DNA of 64,000 nt from contig NZ_JAFFPR010000007.1 in the NCBI RefSeq assembly GCF_016918735.1, forward strand, positions 1 through 64,000. The letters are read 5' to 3'. The position numbers and the translations under genes were made by a program. The notes below the pieces were generated by a model. The model was not told the DNA's origin, did no database searches, and saw nothing but the letters and a program-made list of their open reading frames with translations. Positions 8,144 through 18,459 of this stretch are shown here, piece after piece (position 1 is the first letter of the stretch; each line of letters opens with the position of its first letter). This stretch comes from Leptospira abararensis. Lineage in GTDB: Bacteria > Spirochaetota > Leptospiria > Leptospirales > Leptospiraceae.

Positions 8144-11100
8144 ATGAAAATTGAGAGGCATTTTACCAAAGGGAATAAGGGTTTATACCCGAATTTAACT
8201 TGGGTCCGTAAGGATTCTAAAATTACGAATACGGACGGATCCGTTGTATTTGAGGCTAACGGAGTCGAAGTTCCGGATTTTTGGTCGCAAGTAGCAACAG
8301 ATATCCTCGCGCAGAAATACTTTCGCAGGAAAGGTGTTCCCAAATATCTTAAGAAAGTTGCTGAAAAAGGAATTCCTGAATGGTTACAACGTTCCGTTCC
8401 CGATGAGGAAAAGCTCTCCGCTCTCAATCCAGAAGACCGATTTGTGGGAGAATCTGATTCTAAACAAGTTTTCCACCGCCTTGCGGGATGTTGGACTTAT
8501 TGGGGTTATAAACACGGTTATTTTACCGATGAAGACAGTGCTCGTGTCTTCTATGAAGAAGTTATTTTTATGCTCGCAAGCCAAATGGCTGCGCCCAATT
8601 CCCCGCAGTGGTTCAATACAGGACTCCACTGGGCTTACGGAATTGATGGAAAGTCACAAGGACATTATTATGTGGATCCAAAATCGGGAAAACTAGTAAG
8701 ATCTGCCTCTTCTTACGAACACCCGCAACCTCATGCCTGTTTCATCCAATCCGTGGATGACGATTTAGTGAATGAAGGAGGAATCATGGACCTTTGGGTT
8801 CGGGAAGCTCGCCTTTTCAAATACGGATCGGGAACAGGAACCAATTTCTCGAATTTACGTTCTGCCAATGAACCTCTCTCTGGCGGTGGTAAAAGTTCTG
8901 GTCTTATGTCTTTCTTAAAGATCGGTGATAGAGCGGCAGGTGCGATTAAATCAGGGGGAACCACTCGTCGTGCAGCGAAGATGGTTTGTCTTGACATGGA
9001 CCATCCAGACATCGAAGAGTTCATCGATTGGAAAGTCCAAGAAGAGAAAAAAGTGGCATCCCTTGTTACGGGATCTATCCTTAACAACCGCCTCTTAAAC
9101 GATATTATGACGGCCTGTTCTTCCGCCAAACAAACTCTTGGTGAAGAAGCATACGACCCTACTGCCAATGTGGACCTTAAAAAAGCGATCCAAAAAGCTA
9201 GGAAAGCATTTGTTCCAGACAACTACATCAAACGAGTGATTGACCTTTCTAGACAAGGTTACAAAGACCTACTTTTTGAAGAGTTGACAACCGATTGGCA
9301 ATCGGAAGCTTACAATACGGTTTCTGGACAAAATTCAAATAACTCTGTGCGAATCACCAATGAGTTTATGGAAGCAGTCGAAAAAGATCTTCCTTTTAAC
9401 CTCTATTTCCGAACAGAAAAAGAGAGAGCTCGTGCTGCGGGTCGTGAAGCAAAACCTTCTAAAACTTTACGTGCCCGTGACCTTTGGGAAAAAATTGCGA
9501 ATGCTGCTTGGAATTCTGCAGATCCAGGAACGCAGTATCATAGCACGATCAATGAATGGCATACTTGCCCTGAAGACGGTGCCATCAATGCTTCGAACCC
9601 ATGTTCCGAGTATATGTTCCTCGACAACACGGCTTGTAACTTAGCATCCGCGAACCTTGTTAAATTCTTAAAAGAAGATGGAAGTTTTGATGTAGAAGGA
9701 TACCGCTACTTAAACAAAGTTTGGACCATTATCTTAGAAGTTTCTGTGCTTATGGCTCAGTTCCCTTCCAAAGAAATTGCGGAACTATCTTATAAGTTCC
9801 GAACTTTAGGACTCGGTTATGCTAACCTTGGTTCCCTTCTTATGATCATGGGAATTCCTTATGATTCACAAGAAGCTATGGCTGTCACTGGTGCGATCTC
9901 TTCCATCATGCATATGTCCTCGTATGCAACTTCTGCTGAAATGGCAAAGGAACTTGGACCATTCGCGGGATACGAAAAAAACAAGGACCATATGCTCCGA
10001 GTGATTCGTAACCATAGACGTGCTGCTTACAATGCACCGAAAGAAGAATACGAAGGCCTTACCATCACTCCAGTAGGAATCAATCCATCGTTTCTTCCAT
10101 CTTACTTACTCGAAGCAGCAAAAGAAGATTCTGACAGAGCTTTAGAGCTTGGTGAATTGTATGGATACCGCAACGCTCAAGTAACAGTGATTGCACCTAC
10201 GGGAACCATTGGCCTTGTTATGGACTGCGATACAACAGGAATTGAACCGGACTTTGCTCTTGTGAAATACAAAAAATTGGCTGGTGGTGGTTATTTCAAA
10301 ATCATCAACCAATCAGTGCCTGCTGCATTGAAAAAACTTGGTTATAGCCAAGCTGAACAAGATGCAATAGTCAACTACTGTAAAGGCCATGCTACTTTCA
10401 ACGGCGCACCAGGTGTGAATACGGCTCGTTTGAAAGAAAAAGGTTTTACAGAAGATGTATTGGAAAAACTCGAAAAACAACTTCCGTTTGTTTTCGATAT
10501 CCAATTCGCATTCAATAAATTCACGCTAGGTGAAGATTTCCTTTCAAAAACATTAGGAATTGAATCAAATGTTTACAACTCCATGAGTTTTAATCTTTTG
10601 GAAACATTGGGATTTTCGGCAGATGAAATCGCTCAGGCAAACGATTATGTTTGCGGAACGATGACTATCGAAAATGCACCTTTTATTAAAGAGAAAGACT
10701 TAGCAGTTTTTGATTGTGCAAACAAATGTGGAAAATACGGAAAACGATTTTTATCCTATCAATCACATATCCGAATTATGGCTGCGGCTCAGCCATTCAT
10801 TTCGGGTGCTATCTCCAAAACGATCAACCTTCCTGAGGAGGCAACCATCGAGGATGTGAAAAACGCATACCTCATGTCTTGGAAAGTGATGATCAAAGCA
10901 AACGCTCTTTACCGCGATGGATCTAAACTTTCACAACCACTTAACTCAGTATTCCAGTTGTTAAGTGCTGTGGGTGAAGAAGAGGAAGAACTCCAAACTT
11001 CTTCTGCTCCAAAAACGGTGACTGAAGTGGCAGAAAAACTTGTGTATAAATACATTTCGGAAAGGAGAAAACTCCCACACCGTCGTGCGGGTTATACACA

Positions 11101-11764
11101 AAAAGCTATGGTTGGGGGACACAAAGTATACCTTCGCACGGGTGAATACGAAGATGGCCAACTTGGTGAGATCTTTATCGATATGCATAAAGAAGGAGCG
11201 GCTTTCCGTTCTTTAATGAACGCATTTGCGATAGCAGTTTCTCTTGGCCTACAACACGGAGTTCCCCTAGAAGAATTTGTAGAAGCGTTTACATTCTTCA
11301 AATTTGAACCAAACGGAATGGTTTCTGGCAACCCTCATATTAAGATGTCAACCTCTGTGATCGATTACATCTTTAGAGAACTTGCCATCACTTACCTTGG
11401 TAGATACGACTTGGCGCAAGTATCTCCCGAAGACCTAAGAACGGATGAAGTAGGAAGAAAAGCAGAACCGGCAAAGGATCTGGTGGGAAAGCAGGAAAGT
11501 AGCGGGCTTCGTGCTCCGCTACAAGTTGCCCCTATTTCTATGAAGTCTGTATTGGAAGAAAAACCGGAACCGGTGGCAGTGGCTAGTGGAACAACACAAC
11601 CAACGGCTGCACAGTCTGCTGCGGCAACTCTCAAAATCATTGCCGAAGCAAGGACCAAAGGTTATACGGGAGATTCCTGTACAGAATGTGGATCCTTCCA
11701 AATGGTACGTAACGGAGCTTGCCTCAAGTGTATCTCTTGTGGATCCACAACTGGTTGTTCCTAA
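8144..11764 (+). CDS. nrdJ: Vitamin B12-dependent (class II) ribonucleoside-diphosphate reductase
   Basis: Makes deoxyribonucleotides using adenosylcobalamin as radical source, so it works with or without oxygen. At 1206 residues it is the long bacterial NrdJ form. It has the [21 protein letters not shown] region with the active-site cysteine, the conserved [21 protein letters not shown] loop in two adjacent parts, and a C-terminal zinc-ribbon-like tail with paired cysteines (CTECG and CLKCISCG, ending TTGCS) that supplies reducing thiols. A GGGG motif lies just before the ATG. No NrdR-like box or cobalamin riboswitch was recognised in the 220 bases upstream. It is transcribed alone and ends at a terminator at 11829. 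Confidence 0.96.
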   Translation: MKIERHFTKGNKGLYPNLTWVRKDSKITNTDGSVVFEANGVEVPDFWSQVATDILAQKYFRRKGVPKYLKKVAEKGIPEWLQRSVPDEEKLSALNPEDRFVGESDSKQVFHRLAGCWTYWGYKHGYFTDEDSARVFYEEVIFMLASQMAAPNSPQWFNTGLHWAYGIDGKSQGHYYVDPKSGKLVRSASSYEHPQPHACFIQSVDDDLVNEGGIMDLWVREARLFKYGSGTGTNFSNLRSANEPLSGGGKSSGLMSFLKIGDRAAGAIKSGGTTRRAAKMVCLDMDHPDIEEFIDWKVQEEKKVASLVTGSILNNRLLNDIMTACSSAKQTLGEEAYDPTANVDLKKAIQKARKAFVPDNYIKRVIDLSRQGYKDLLFEELTTDWQSEAYNTVSGQNSNNSVRITNEFMEAVEKDLPFNLYFRTEKERARAAGREAKPSKTLRARDLWEKIANAAWNSADPGTQYHSTINEWHTCPEDGAINASNPCSEYMFLDNTACNLASANLVKFLKEDGSFDVEGYRYLNKVWTIILEVSVLMAQFPSKEIAELSYKFRTLGLGYANLGSLLMIMGIPYDSQEAMAVTGAISSIMHMSSYATSAEMAKELGPFAGYEKNKDHMLRVIRNHRRAAYNAPKEEYEGLTITPVGINPSFLPSYLLEAAKEDSDRALELGELYGYRNAQVTVIAPTGTIGLVMDCDTTGIEPDFALVKYKKLAGGGYFKIINQSVPAALKKLGYSQAEQDAIVNYCKGHATFNGAPGVNTARLKEKGFTEDVLEKLEKQLPFVFDIQFAFNKFTLGEDFLSKTLGIESNVYNSMSFNLLETLGFSADEIAQANDYVCGTMTIENAPFIKEKDLAVFDCANKCGKYGKRFLSYQSHIRIMAAAQPFISGAISKTINLPEEATIEDVKNAYLMSWKVMIKANALYRDGSKLSQPLNSVFQLLSAVGEEEEELQTSSAPKTVTEVAEKLVYKYISERRKLPHRRAGYTQKAMVGGHKVYLRTGEYEDGQLGEIFIDMHKEGAAFRSLMNAFAIAVSLGLQHGVPLEEFVEAFTFFKFEPNGMVSGNPHIKMSTSVIDYIFRELAITYLGRYDLAQVSPEDLRTDEVGRKAEPAKDLVGKQESSGLRAPLQVAPISMKSVLEEKPEPVAVASGTTQPTAAQSAAATLKIIAEARTKGYTGDSCTECGSFQMVRNGACLKCISCGSTTGCS

Positions 11765-11828
11765 AACCAAAAACAATTATCGCCAAACTCTGATTTTACA
11801 TTAGGGGTTTGGCTCTTGGAAATTGAAA

Positions 11829-11857
11829 AGAGATCTCATGTTGAGGTCTCTTTTTTT
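11829..11857 (+). terminator. Rho-independent terminator of nrdJ
   Basis: A 10-bp stem AGAGATCTCA / TGAGGTCTCT with one T-G pair and a three-base loop, followed by seven T residues, 65 bases after the nrdJ stop. The other strand has a short T-run, so it may also stop leftward transcription from the secretion operon. Confidence 0.85.
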
Positions 11858-11999
11858 GTCTAAAGTATATCTAACGAATTGGATAATCAAGAAACATTAA
11901 CTTACTAAAACGCGTTAAAAACTGAACTATAAAATATTGGTTGATGTTTTATTCATCATTAGGTTAAAAGCTACCCAATAATCGAGAAAGCAAAAACAA

Positions 12000-12016
12000 A
12001 GAGGGTTATCTCCCTT
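12000..12016 (-). terminator. Weak terminator candidate for the type II secretion operon
   Basis: On the minus strand, about 45 bases after the gspN stop, AGGG-AGATAA-CCCT forms a four-base-pair stem followed by T-rich TTTGTTTTT. The stem is short, so this is a weak call. The 200 bases between it and nrdJ show nothing else. Confidence 0.3.
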
Positions 12017-12060
12017 CTTCTATTATGCATTCACTTATAAAAATAGAAATTTAGGGAGTT

Positions 12061-13023
12061 TTAAGGCACAGGAGCAGGTTCAATCGATGTTTCTTCTGAT
12101 TTAGCTGGTGCACCACCTAATTGGTTTAAGTTGGGTAGGTCCACTTTAGGAGAAGAAAAAGTTCCTCGAATCGGGATACAAGTTTTTCCCCCTTCTTGCG
12201 GAAGGAGGGCGACCATTCCTACTAAATCTTGGCGTTCCTGAGCAAACTTTTCAGTAAGAGAAAAACAAACCTTTAAGTCCAATTGTGAATAAGCCAATGT
12301 ATCTGAAAGACGAACCACTCCCTGGAATTGGAATTTGGCAAGAGACGACTCCAAACTTCCTCGTTCCAAAAGTAGTTTCCCGGATCGAATTTTAAAAAGA
12401 ATATTCGCCTTACGAATGTCAGTTCCTTTCAAACTTCCTAAAAAAGGAATCTCTGGCGATTCTTTGATTTTTCCACCGGATAAGTCAATCTCCCCTTCCC
12501 CATTCCATTTAGTGATTTTATCATCCAATGGTGAAAGGCGGAGTGGAATGTCTAAAGTTTGGATACTTGCAGCCCATTCACTACCTTCGAAACTAAAATA
12601 CCCAATATTTGCATCCCCGTCCAAACGGGACTGAAGAAGTCCAAAGAGAGAAACACCTAAACTAATTTCTTCTGCTTTAATCGAAGTACCGGATGGAAAA
12701 CTAGCAACAAAACTATCAAAAGATTTTCTTCCAATCATCGGGAACCGGATTTCCTTTGCATCCATAAAGATCCCTGTTTCTTTACCCGTTTTTATAAGAA
12801 CAGAACGAACAATTTCATTAAGCGGAAATATAAATAAAGTAAATACTAAAAAAGAAACAAAGGCAATGGTCACAAGAGTAATAACTTCTTTACGGTTTAC
12901 CTTTGTATGTTCCTCGTCACCATCTTCATCATACAAATTACCATCATCGTCCAAAAGACTTTCTTGGACCGCTTGGTCTTCTTCATTAAGGAAATCCTCT
13001 TCCAATTCACTTTCTTTTGGCAT
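12061..13023 (-). CDS. gspN: Type II secretion system protein N-like
   Basis: A 320-residue bitopic inner-membrane protein. It has an acidic cytoplasmic tail of about 45 residues, one transmembrane helix near 48-70 (VITLVTIAFVSFLVFTLFIF), and a periplasmic beta-rich domain ending in a Pro-rich tail. This fits the GspN family, an accessory inner-membrane component absent from some systems. It is the last gene of the operon, one base after gspM. The assignment rests on topology, the conserved repetitive LSG-type strand pattern and position rather than a catalytic motif. Confidence 0.78.
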   Translation of the reverse strand: MPKESELEEDFLNEEDQAVQESLLDDDGNLYDEDGDEEHTKVNRKEVITLVTIAFVSFLVFTLFIFPLNEIVRSVLIKTGKETGIFMDAKEIRFPMIGRKSFDSFVASFPSGTSIKAEEISLGVSLFGLLQSRLDGDANIGYFSFEGSEWAASIQTLDIPLRLSPLDDKITKWNGEGEIDLSGGKIKESPEIPFLGSLKGTDIRKANILFKIRSGKLLLERGSLESSLAKFQFQGVVRLSDTLAYSQLDLKVCFSLTEKFAQERQDLVGMVALLPQEGGKTCIPIRGTFSSPKVDLPNLNQLGGAPAKSEETSIEPAPVP

Positions 13024-13024
13024 A

Positions 13025-13549
13025 TTATTTCCCTTTGGACAAACGACTATAGGATGAAACTTTTAAGTTTACATCATATATTTCTTTTTCGGCAAATGGC
13101 TTTCTAAAACTGAGTAAGTCTACCTTTGCTTGAATTTGTTTATTCTTCTCTATATCATAGACAAGTTTGATGATGTCTTGCAAAAGAACGGAACGAAAAG
13201 ACACATCAATAGTAATTTTATTATAGTCCTTTTGGATGACATTACTCGTATCCTTCATGGTTTGGACTTTGTCTTTTAAGTTATATCTAACTAGAATCTG
13301 ATCCAGTTTCGAATACATGACACTGACATCTTCTTCACTTCCACCAGACTGCAAACCGCGCAGATAGTTATACTCACGGATCACTCGATCAAGTTCCGTT
13401 GCCTGAGATCTAGTTTCAAAAATTTCTTCTGTTAAGCTATTTCTCAAATCAGAAAATAAAGTGATAATGGTATAAATCCCAAGAAGAGCCACAAAACTAA
13501 TGAGTCCAGTGACTAAGACACGTTCTCTATCATTTAGCCTGTCAAACAT
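13025..13549 (-). CDS. gspM: Type II secretion system protein M-like
   Basis: A 174-residue inner-membrane assembly-platform protein. A short cytoplasmic MFDRLNDRERVLV segment leads into one transmembrane helix (residues about 13-32), then a coiled-coil-like region and a small ferredoxin-like periplasmic domain, as in GspM/PilO. GspM pairs with GspL to anchor the ATPase. Its ATG overlaps the gspL stop (TAATG), implying coupled translation. Sequence conservation in this family is low, so position and topology carry the call. Confidence 0.78.
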   Translation of the reverse strand: MFDRLNDRERVLVTGLISFVALLGIYTIITLFSDLRNSLTEEIFETRSQATELDRVIREYNYLRGLQSGGSEEDVSVMYSKLDQILVRYNLKDKVQTMKDTSNVIQKDYNKITIDVSFRSVLLQDIIKLVYDIEKNKQIQAKVDLLSFRKPFAEKEIYDVNLKVSSYSRLSKGK

Positions 13550-15171
13550 TATGGTTCATCCTTAGGAGTCACAACATCCATTTTGATTTTAAAACTGACT
13601 TTGAATTTGTTTACTCCAGTGATCAGTCTTTTGTTTTGAATTTGTATATTGGTAAATTTTTCAGATTTCTCTAAAGCAGATTGGATAGTCCCAATTTCTC
13701 CAAATTCATTGACCCTACCATAAATCTGGATTTCTTTTTCTTCAAAATTAAACTGGTCCAAAATAAATGGCAATACTTCGGGGGAAGGAAATTGTTCGGT
13801 AGCTTCATTCAAAACATCCAAAACACTTTCTTGGGAAAGAAACAAACGGTAAATTTCTGTTTTCTTTCGTTCTGCTTTTAGTTTTTTATTGGCCTCAGTG
13901 AGTGGATCTTCCTCTTCACCGAGTTCTCCACCAATCCCATTTTTATATTTTTCTAATAATACTTGTTTATTTGCATTAATTTTGCGTTTATCCAAAATGA
14001 TTCCAATTAAGAAGACACCAAACAAAAGTATAAGTGAAATACTTACTAGAATTAGGTGCGGCTTAAAAGCAGATAACTTAAACCGATTGGTATGGATTTT
14101 TTTTGCAAATCCTGTTTCTAAAAAATTTACTCGATTACGAGATTCAAAATGAGTTCCCGTAGCTACTGCGGTAACAAAACTGGGATCATTAATTCCTAAA
14201 AATTCATAACGCCCGGTTTTGATTCCTAACTTATCTTCTAAATAAGCAGTAAGTCCTGGGTACAAACTCGCCCCACCGGACAAAAGAATCAGACTTGGCC
14301 TTTCTGTTTCAGGAAGTGAGAAGATACTATTTTCTACTTCGTGGATGAGTTGGTCTATTTTTGCCAAAATAAACTTTCGTATAGATTTCCACTGAGTGGC
14401 TGTTATGTGATACTTGGAAAAGAAACTTGTTTCTTCTGACTTTTCTATAGTTTCAAAAAGGAAACCTACAGGAAGGGATTCCTTCAAAGCCCGGGCCTCT
14501 TCCAATTCAATTTTTAGTAAGTTGGCAATCTCCAAACTTACATCTTCCCCTCCGATATAAATTTGGCGGGTATGACGAAGTTTTCCTTCAAAAAGAACAT
14601 TTAGAATGCTATATTTACCACCAAGATCCAATTGAAGAATGGATTGTTCTGCAAGTAACAACGGGTAGTTTTTGGTTACCAAAGAAGAAAGTGCAAAAGA
14701 ATCCAGAGACAAACAAGATAAAGAAAGATCTCCCTTCGCAAAAGGTTTTAAAGCCCGAAGGAGTTCCGAATGGTGGACATTGAAGGATATAACTTCTGAG
14801 TTTTCTTTATTCGATCTCCAAGTTTTGCCAATGACTTCCAGTTCCTCCATCGGATAAGGGACTAAATTTTCTACTTCAAAGGGTAACACTTCTTGGATGG
14901 CTTTTTCAGAAACCAATGGTACCGTTAGATCCCGAACAAAAAGATTATGAATTCCTAAATTAAGAAGAAAACGATTTTCTTCGGGGAAAAAACTTTGTAT
15001 GAAGCGGATGATATTGTATTCAAAGGGATCTCCTTCGGATTCATCCAGTTCCACTACGGGAAGACTTTCTGTGCGAAGGATCACTACTTTCCCGAGTACC
15101 TTTTTAAAAAGGACTCCCTTTAGAAATGTTGATCCATAATCGATAGCTAGGTATTGGTCAAATGATAACAT
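13549..15171 (-). CDS. gspL: Type II secretion system protein L (actin-like/PilM-GspL)
   Basis: A 540-residue protein. The N-terminal 330 residues form an actin-like ATPase fold as in PilM/FtsA/GspL: the first motif is AIDYGSTFLKGVLF, and a later LLSGGASLYPGL matches the adenosine motif. A transmembrane helix near 373-392 (HLILVSISLILLFGVFLIGI) follows, then a periplasmic ferredoxin-like domain resembling PilN/GspL. It links the cytoplasmic ATPase GspE to GspM in the inner membrane. It starts two bases after gspK ends and is longer than the usual 400-residue GspL, looking like a PilM-PilN fusion. Confidence 0.82.
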   Translation of the reverse strand: MLSFDQYLAIDYGSTFLKGVLFKKVLGKVVILRTESLPVVELDESEGDPFEYNIIRFIQSFFPEENRFLLNLGIHNLFVRDLTVPLVSEKAIQEVLPFEVENLVPYPMEELEVIGKTWRSNKENSEVISFNVHHSELLRALKPFAKGDLSLSCLSLDSFALSSLVTKNYPLLLAEQSILQLDLGGKYSILNVLFEGKLRHTRQIYIGGEDVSLEIANLLKIELEEARALKESLPVGFLFETIEKSEETSFFSKYHITATQWKSIRKFILAKIDQLIHEVENSIFSLPETERPSLILLSGGASLYPGLTAYLEDKLGIKTGRYEFLGINDPSFVTAVATGTHFESRNRVNFLETGFAKKIHTNRFKLSAFKPHLILVSISLILLFGVFLIGIILDKRKINANKQVLLEKYKNGIGGELGEEEDPLTEANKKLKAERKKTEIYRLFLSQESVLDVLNEATEQFPSPEVLPFILDQFNFEEKEIQIYGRVNEFGEIGTIQSALEKSEKFTNIQIQNKRLITGVNKFKVSFKIKMDVVTPKDEP

Positions 15172-15173
15172 AA

Positions 15174-16289
15174 TTAATCTTCAGTATAATATAACATTTG
15201 GTTGTTGGTAAGGTCAAAAAGACCCGAAACCTTTCGAACCACTTTATCCTTTATAATCCCAACCCCTGTGATTTTATAAACTTCGCCTTTGGTTTTGATT
15301 CGCCCACCAGAGACATCTGTTCCTTCTCCCGCCAATTCCTTATACAGAGTGAGATCCCCTGTCGTTTTCACTTGGAATTCTGGTTCGGTCTCCAGATCTT
15401 TCAATTCTTTAATATAGCCTCCTTTCTGCAACTTGAGTTTCAAAATTTTCATAGCGGCTTGTTTGGTCATAAAATCAGATAGGGATATTAGGACAAAATA
15501 AGGTGCCGTATTGATATTGATTCTATCATCATAGGAATCCCCGGCCGGTAAGTAGGCCGTGATATTATTGGAGAGCACATAGTCTTTATCGGAACGAAGG
15601 GCCCTTTCCTCCTCTGTCATAAAGTCCTTGGAGTTATTTTTATCATAATCCTTTGGCTTCAAACTTTCATAAACTGTGGCCCGATCAAATCCTTTGACAC
15701 TCAAGAGCTCTGAAAGCGAATAGAGTGGGGCATTTTTGATTTTTCGCGGCGGCGAAAGTCTGTTGTAAAAGTACTGTTCGGCACCACCACCAGTCTCTTG
15801 ATGATTTTCATCAATCCAATCCAAAATGGGGAAAATCATCTCTCGTTTTAATCCAAATTGGTAGAAGAGACGAGTCACCATCTCAATGGTTCTTTGGTTC
15901 GGTTGGTCGTCGTAAATTTTCACCAGAGAGTTGATATTGATCTTTCCATCTTCCGGACTCATCGTGTAATAAATGACTCCACCTCCGAGAGGGATCGGAG
16001 GTGGGTCCATGGCAAGACCTGATTGGTATAAAACCTCTTCAGGGATTTTTTTCAAAGCTCCCACTGCTCCCATAAATCCTGCCTTTGCCAACATATGAGC
16101 TCGAAATCCATCGGCCTGGGAACGGGCCACTCGGTATTCCGTAGCGGCATCTTCAAAGAATTTGGAAGCCGTAAACATAGAAGCGGTACCAATGGCCATC
16201 ACAAGAAGATAGACCATAAACCCCTTTTTTGTCTTCTTATTTATAGAGGATAACCGGATGCGCAAGCGATTCATATTTAACAAAGGCAT
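15174..16289 (-). CDS. gspK: Type II secretion minor pseudopilin K
   Basis: A 371-residue minor pseudopilin placed at the tip of the pseudopilus with GspI and GspJ. The prepilin-type leader ends KKTKKG, with cleavage expected after Gly23 before FMVYLLVMAIG. Position +5 of the mature protein is Leu, not Glu; absence of Glu5 is a known GspK trait. The large globular domain carries the helix-hairpin-helix-like ININTAPYFVL region typical of GspK. The start overlaps gspJ by 53 bases; an ATG at 16274 is an alternative. Confidence 0.88.
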   Translation of the reverse strand: MPLLNMNRLRIRLSSINKKTKKGFMVYLLVMAIGTASMFTASKFFEDAATEYRVARSQADGFRAHMLAKAGFMGAVGALKKIPEEVLYQSGLAMDPPPIPLGGGVIYYTMSPEDGKININSLVKIYDDQPNQRTIEMVTRLFYQFGLKREMIFPILDWIDENHQETGGGAEQYFYNRLSPPRKIKNAPLYSLSELLSVKGFDRATVYESLKPKDYDKNNSKDFMTEEERALRSDKDYVLSNNITAYLPAGDSYDDRININTAPYFVLISLSDFMTKQAAMKILKLKLQKGGYIKELKDLETEPEFQVKTTGDLTLYKELAGEGTDVSGGRIKTKGEVYKITGVGIIKDKVVRKVSGLFDLTNNQMLYYTED

Positions 16290-16881
16290 TCCCCACTAAT
16301 GATATAATTTCAAACCGAATCAGTCTTGGAATTTTTTTGGTAGTTCGGGAATTCCAATCATCTACCCATTTGTCTCCACGTTCGGAAAATTTCATTTGAA
16401 AACTCTTAACGTTCTCGAGTAAGACGTGTTCGACGCCACCTTGCGTAGGAAAGGTGTCAATCATTTCATCTTCCCGTCGAATCAGATAGGACAAACCGTC
16501 CATTTTGGGATTCGGCATCTTTCGTAAATAAAAGGAAACTTCTCGAACAGACGCCTGGCCCTCTTCTTCTGAATTGGGATTGGCGGTGGCAAAAACGATC
16601 CGATCATTTCTTCCGCCTGTCACACCTTCTTGTTTGCCTACAAACAAAATTCTCTTTTGGTTATCTATATAATAAGTACGAGCGAGAGTTCCCCTGATAT
16701 TCTCCATCGCATACAGGATGTCCTTTCTGTTGGCACCCTTATTTGAAGCACCTTTTTTAGAAATTTTATTCGCTGTATAAAAAACAGAAAAAATTCCAGT
16801 AAAGATCACAGCCATTATCATGACGACGATAGAGATTTCCACAAGGGTAAATCCACGTTTATGCCTAGGCACAACAAACAT
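16237..16881 (-). CDS. gspJ: Type II secretion minor pseudopilin J
   Basis: A 214-residue minor pseudopilin. The leader MFVVPRHKRG is cut before FTLVEISIVVM, giving the standard Glu at +5. The C-terminal domain of about 160 residues fits the GspJ globular domain and includes the YLIRREDE and LLENVKSFQMKF strands seen in the family. The ATG overlaps the gspI stop (TAATG). Confidence 0.88.
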   Translation of the reverse strand: MFVVPRHKRGFTLVEISIVVMIMAVIFTGIFSVFYTANKISKKGASNKGANRKDILYAMENIRGTLARTYYIDNQKRILFVGKQEGVTGGRNDRIVFATANPNSEEEGQASVREVSFYLRKMPNPKMDGLSYLIRREDEMIDTFPTQGGVEHVLLENVKSFQMKFSERGDKWVDDWNSRTTKKIPRLIRFEIISLVGNAFVKYESLAHPVILYK

Positions 16882-17408
16882 TAGTATTTCGTACTCCGAA
16901 ACGTTTCTACACTATAGGTTTCTTTTTTGTTCCCATCCGTATAAAAAATAGAGACCTTAACTCGAAATACTTTAAGAACACCGCCTGTTTCAAAACTTTT
17001 TTTCTGACCTCTTTTTTTCATAAGGTCACTAAAACCCACATCTTTATCGCCTAACATGTCCTTTGGTGCTTTTTTTCGGAGCGCTTCAGCATTGGGCCCT
17101 CCGGCAAGTTTCAATAAATCCATTTCTTCTTCTTTGATTTCTGTTTCAAAGGTATATCCAGGGAAGGCATCAATTGAACCACGCGAGGTGTCTGTCTGCA
17201 TGGTGGTAGATGAATCCACTTGTGCCATTTTGATTTTTGCTAAATGAACGGCATTGGCAAGTAAAACCGCTTTCTTCTGATATGAAATCCCTTCCGCAAT
17301 TAAGGAATAAGTGTATGTCATAACCATAGCCGCCATAGCCATAGCAATGGTGACTTCAAAAAGGGTAAAAGCCGAACGAAATTTGTTACTTAGGTTGGGT
17401 TTTTGCAT
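16881..17408 (-). CDS. gspI: Type II secretion minor pseudopilin I, Ala at -1
   Basis: I start at the ATG at 17408, which gives a normal 13-residue leader MQKPNLSNKFRSA followed by FTLFEVTIAM with Glu at +5; the open frame extends upstream to 17516 inside gspH. Residue -1 of the cleavage site is Ala (GCT codon), not the near-invariant Gly. The globular part is about 160 residues, normal for GspI, which nucleates the pseudopilus tip with J and K. The gene overlaps the gspH end by 23 bases. Confidence 0.85.
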   Translation of the reverse strand: MQKPNLSNKFRSAFTLFEVTIAMAMAAMVMTYTYSLIAEGISYQKKAVLLANAVHLAKIKMAQVDSSTTMQTDTSRGSIDAFPGYTFETEIKEEEMDLLKLAGGPNAEALRKKAPKDMLGDKDVGFSDLMKKRGQKKSFETGGVLKVFRVKVSIFYTDGNKKETYSVETFRSTKY

Positions 17409-18018
17409 TAGAGTCCACCTGTTCATCTCTTTCATCCAGTCCATAAGATATCTTTTGAATGGAATTTGTCTCAGGTTCTGGAAAGTATTCTGTTTTGTGA
17501 ATTTTGATTTTTCCACCGTAGCGGTAGATTTGAATGGTTCGTTTGATCTCTGTATCTGAACCTACATATAAAAATAAATCTGTAGTGGTTCCTTGCGGAG
17601 TAAAAACAATTCGGATTTTTCCTTCAGAACGAGGTTTTCCACCTAAGTCCCGTACGCTGACGATTTTTGAATAAAAAGGAAGGGTGACTTTCTTCAAAAT
17701 AGCTTCTTCTTCCAATCCCCCTTCCTCTCTTTTTAAAAGAAAAAACTGGTAATCCCTCTTTTCAAAATCATACTGAAAGAGTACGGCTTGGTTAGTTAAT
17801 TGCGCTTTGTTGTATCCGAATTTAAAGGATTCCTGCAATTTTACAGCAATGTCTTCGGTAGAAGGAATGATCAGGTTACGGAGAGTTCCTCCAACGATCA
17901 CCATGATAAGCCCAAGGATGGAGATCACAACGACGATCTCAATTAACGTGAGACCATCGCGTAATTTCCGTTTGGTTTTCAGAAGCGGTATTTTATCGGA
18001 AAGCGGCTGGGTAATCAT
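17386..18018 (-). CDS. gspH: Type II secretion minor pseudopilin H
   Basis: Start placed at the ATG at 18018, giving the leader MITQPLSDKIPLLKTKRKL-RDG before LTLIEIVVVISILGL, with Glu at +5. A hydrophobic N-helix and a beta-rich domain of about 150 residues fit GspH, a minor pseudopilin at the base of the tip complex. It overlaps gspG by 26 bases. A longer start (18078) would give an unusually long leader. Confidence 0.84.
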   Translation of the reverse strand: MITQPLSDKIPLLKTKRKLRDGLTLIEIVVVISILGLIMVIVGGTLRNLIIPSTEDIAVKLQESFKFGYNKAQLTNQAVLFQYDFEKRDYQFFLLKREEGGLEEEAILKKVTLPFYSKIVSVRDLGGKPRSEGKIRIVFTPQGTTTDLFLYVGSDTEIKRTIQIYRYGGKIKIHKTEYFPEPETNSIQKISYGLDERDEQVDSNAKTQPK

Positions 18019-18454
18019 CCGGTGAAAGGATATTAAAGTCTTTCGCTTTTCCTTCTCCACCTTCTTTTTTATCATCACCTAAGGTAACAATTTGAGGGAC
18101 AGCTCCTTCAAATTTCAACACATATGGTGTTTTCCACGGATCTTTAAGAACTGCCTTTTCACGAATGATAGGTTCGTAATCGTCACCGATTTTATCATCG
18201 TCCGGTTTTTCGATTAACGCTTGTAAACCTTGTTCTTCCGAAGGATATTTATCATAAACTTCTAAATATCTTTCTAATGCAGTTTTTAACACGGCACTAT
18301 CGTTTTTCAGTTTCAGTTTTTTTTCGCCTTCACCCCGGTTTCCGATACTGGAGTAAAGAATCGCCATAAGTGAACCTAAAATGAGCATTACCACTGTAAT
18401 CTCGATTAGTGTGAGTCCCTCACGAATCTTTCTGTGTTTCCCTTTAGTTTTCAT
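17993..18454 (-). CDS. gspG: Type II secretion major pseudopilin G
   Basis: A 153-residue major pseudopilin forming the periplasmic pseudopilus that pushes substrates through the secretin. The leader MKTKGKHRKIREG is cut before LTLIEITVVMLILG; +1 is Leu rather than Phe, and +5 is Glu. The mature chain has the diagnostic GspG segment YPSEEQGLQALI and the KDPWKTPYV strand. The C-terminal loop with Asp-rich residues fits the calcium site of the family. Six bases separate it from gspF. Confidence 0.95.
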   Translation of the reverse strand: MKTKGKHRKIREGLTLIEITVVMLILGSLMAILYSSIGNRGEGEKKLKLKNDSAVLKTALERYLEVYDKYPSEEQGLQALIEKPDDDKIGDDYEPIIREKAVLKDPWKTPYVLKFEGAVPQIVTLGDDKKEGGEGKAKDFNILSPDDYPAAFR

Positions 18455-18459
18455 AAACT

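Noticed and set aside
8731..9222. Long antisense open frame inside nrdJ
   Set aside because: Composition follows nrdJ third positions, no ribosome site or domain; a shadow frame.
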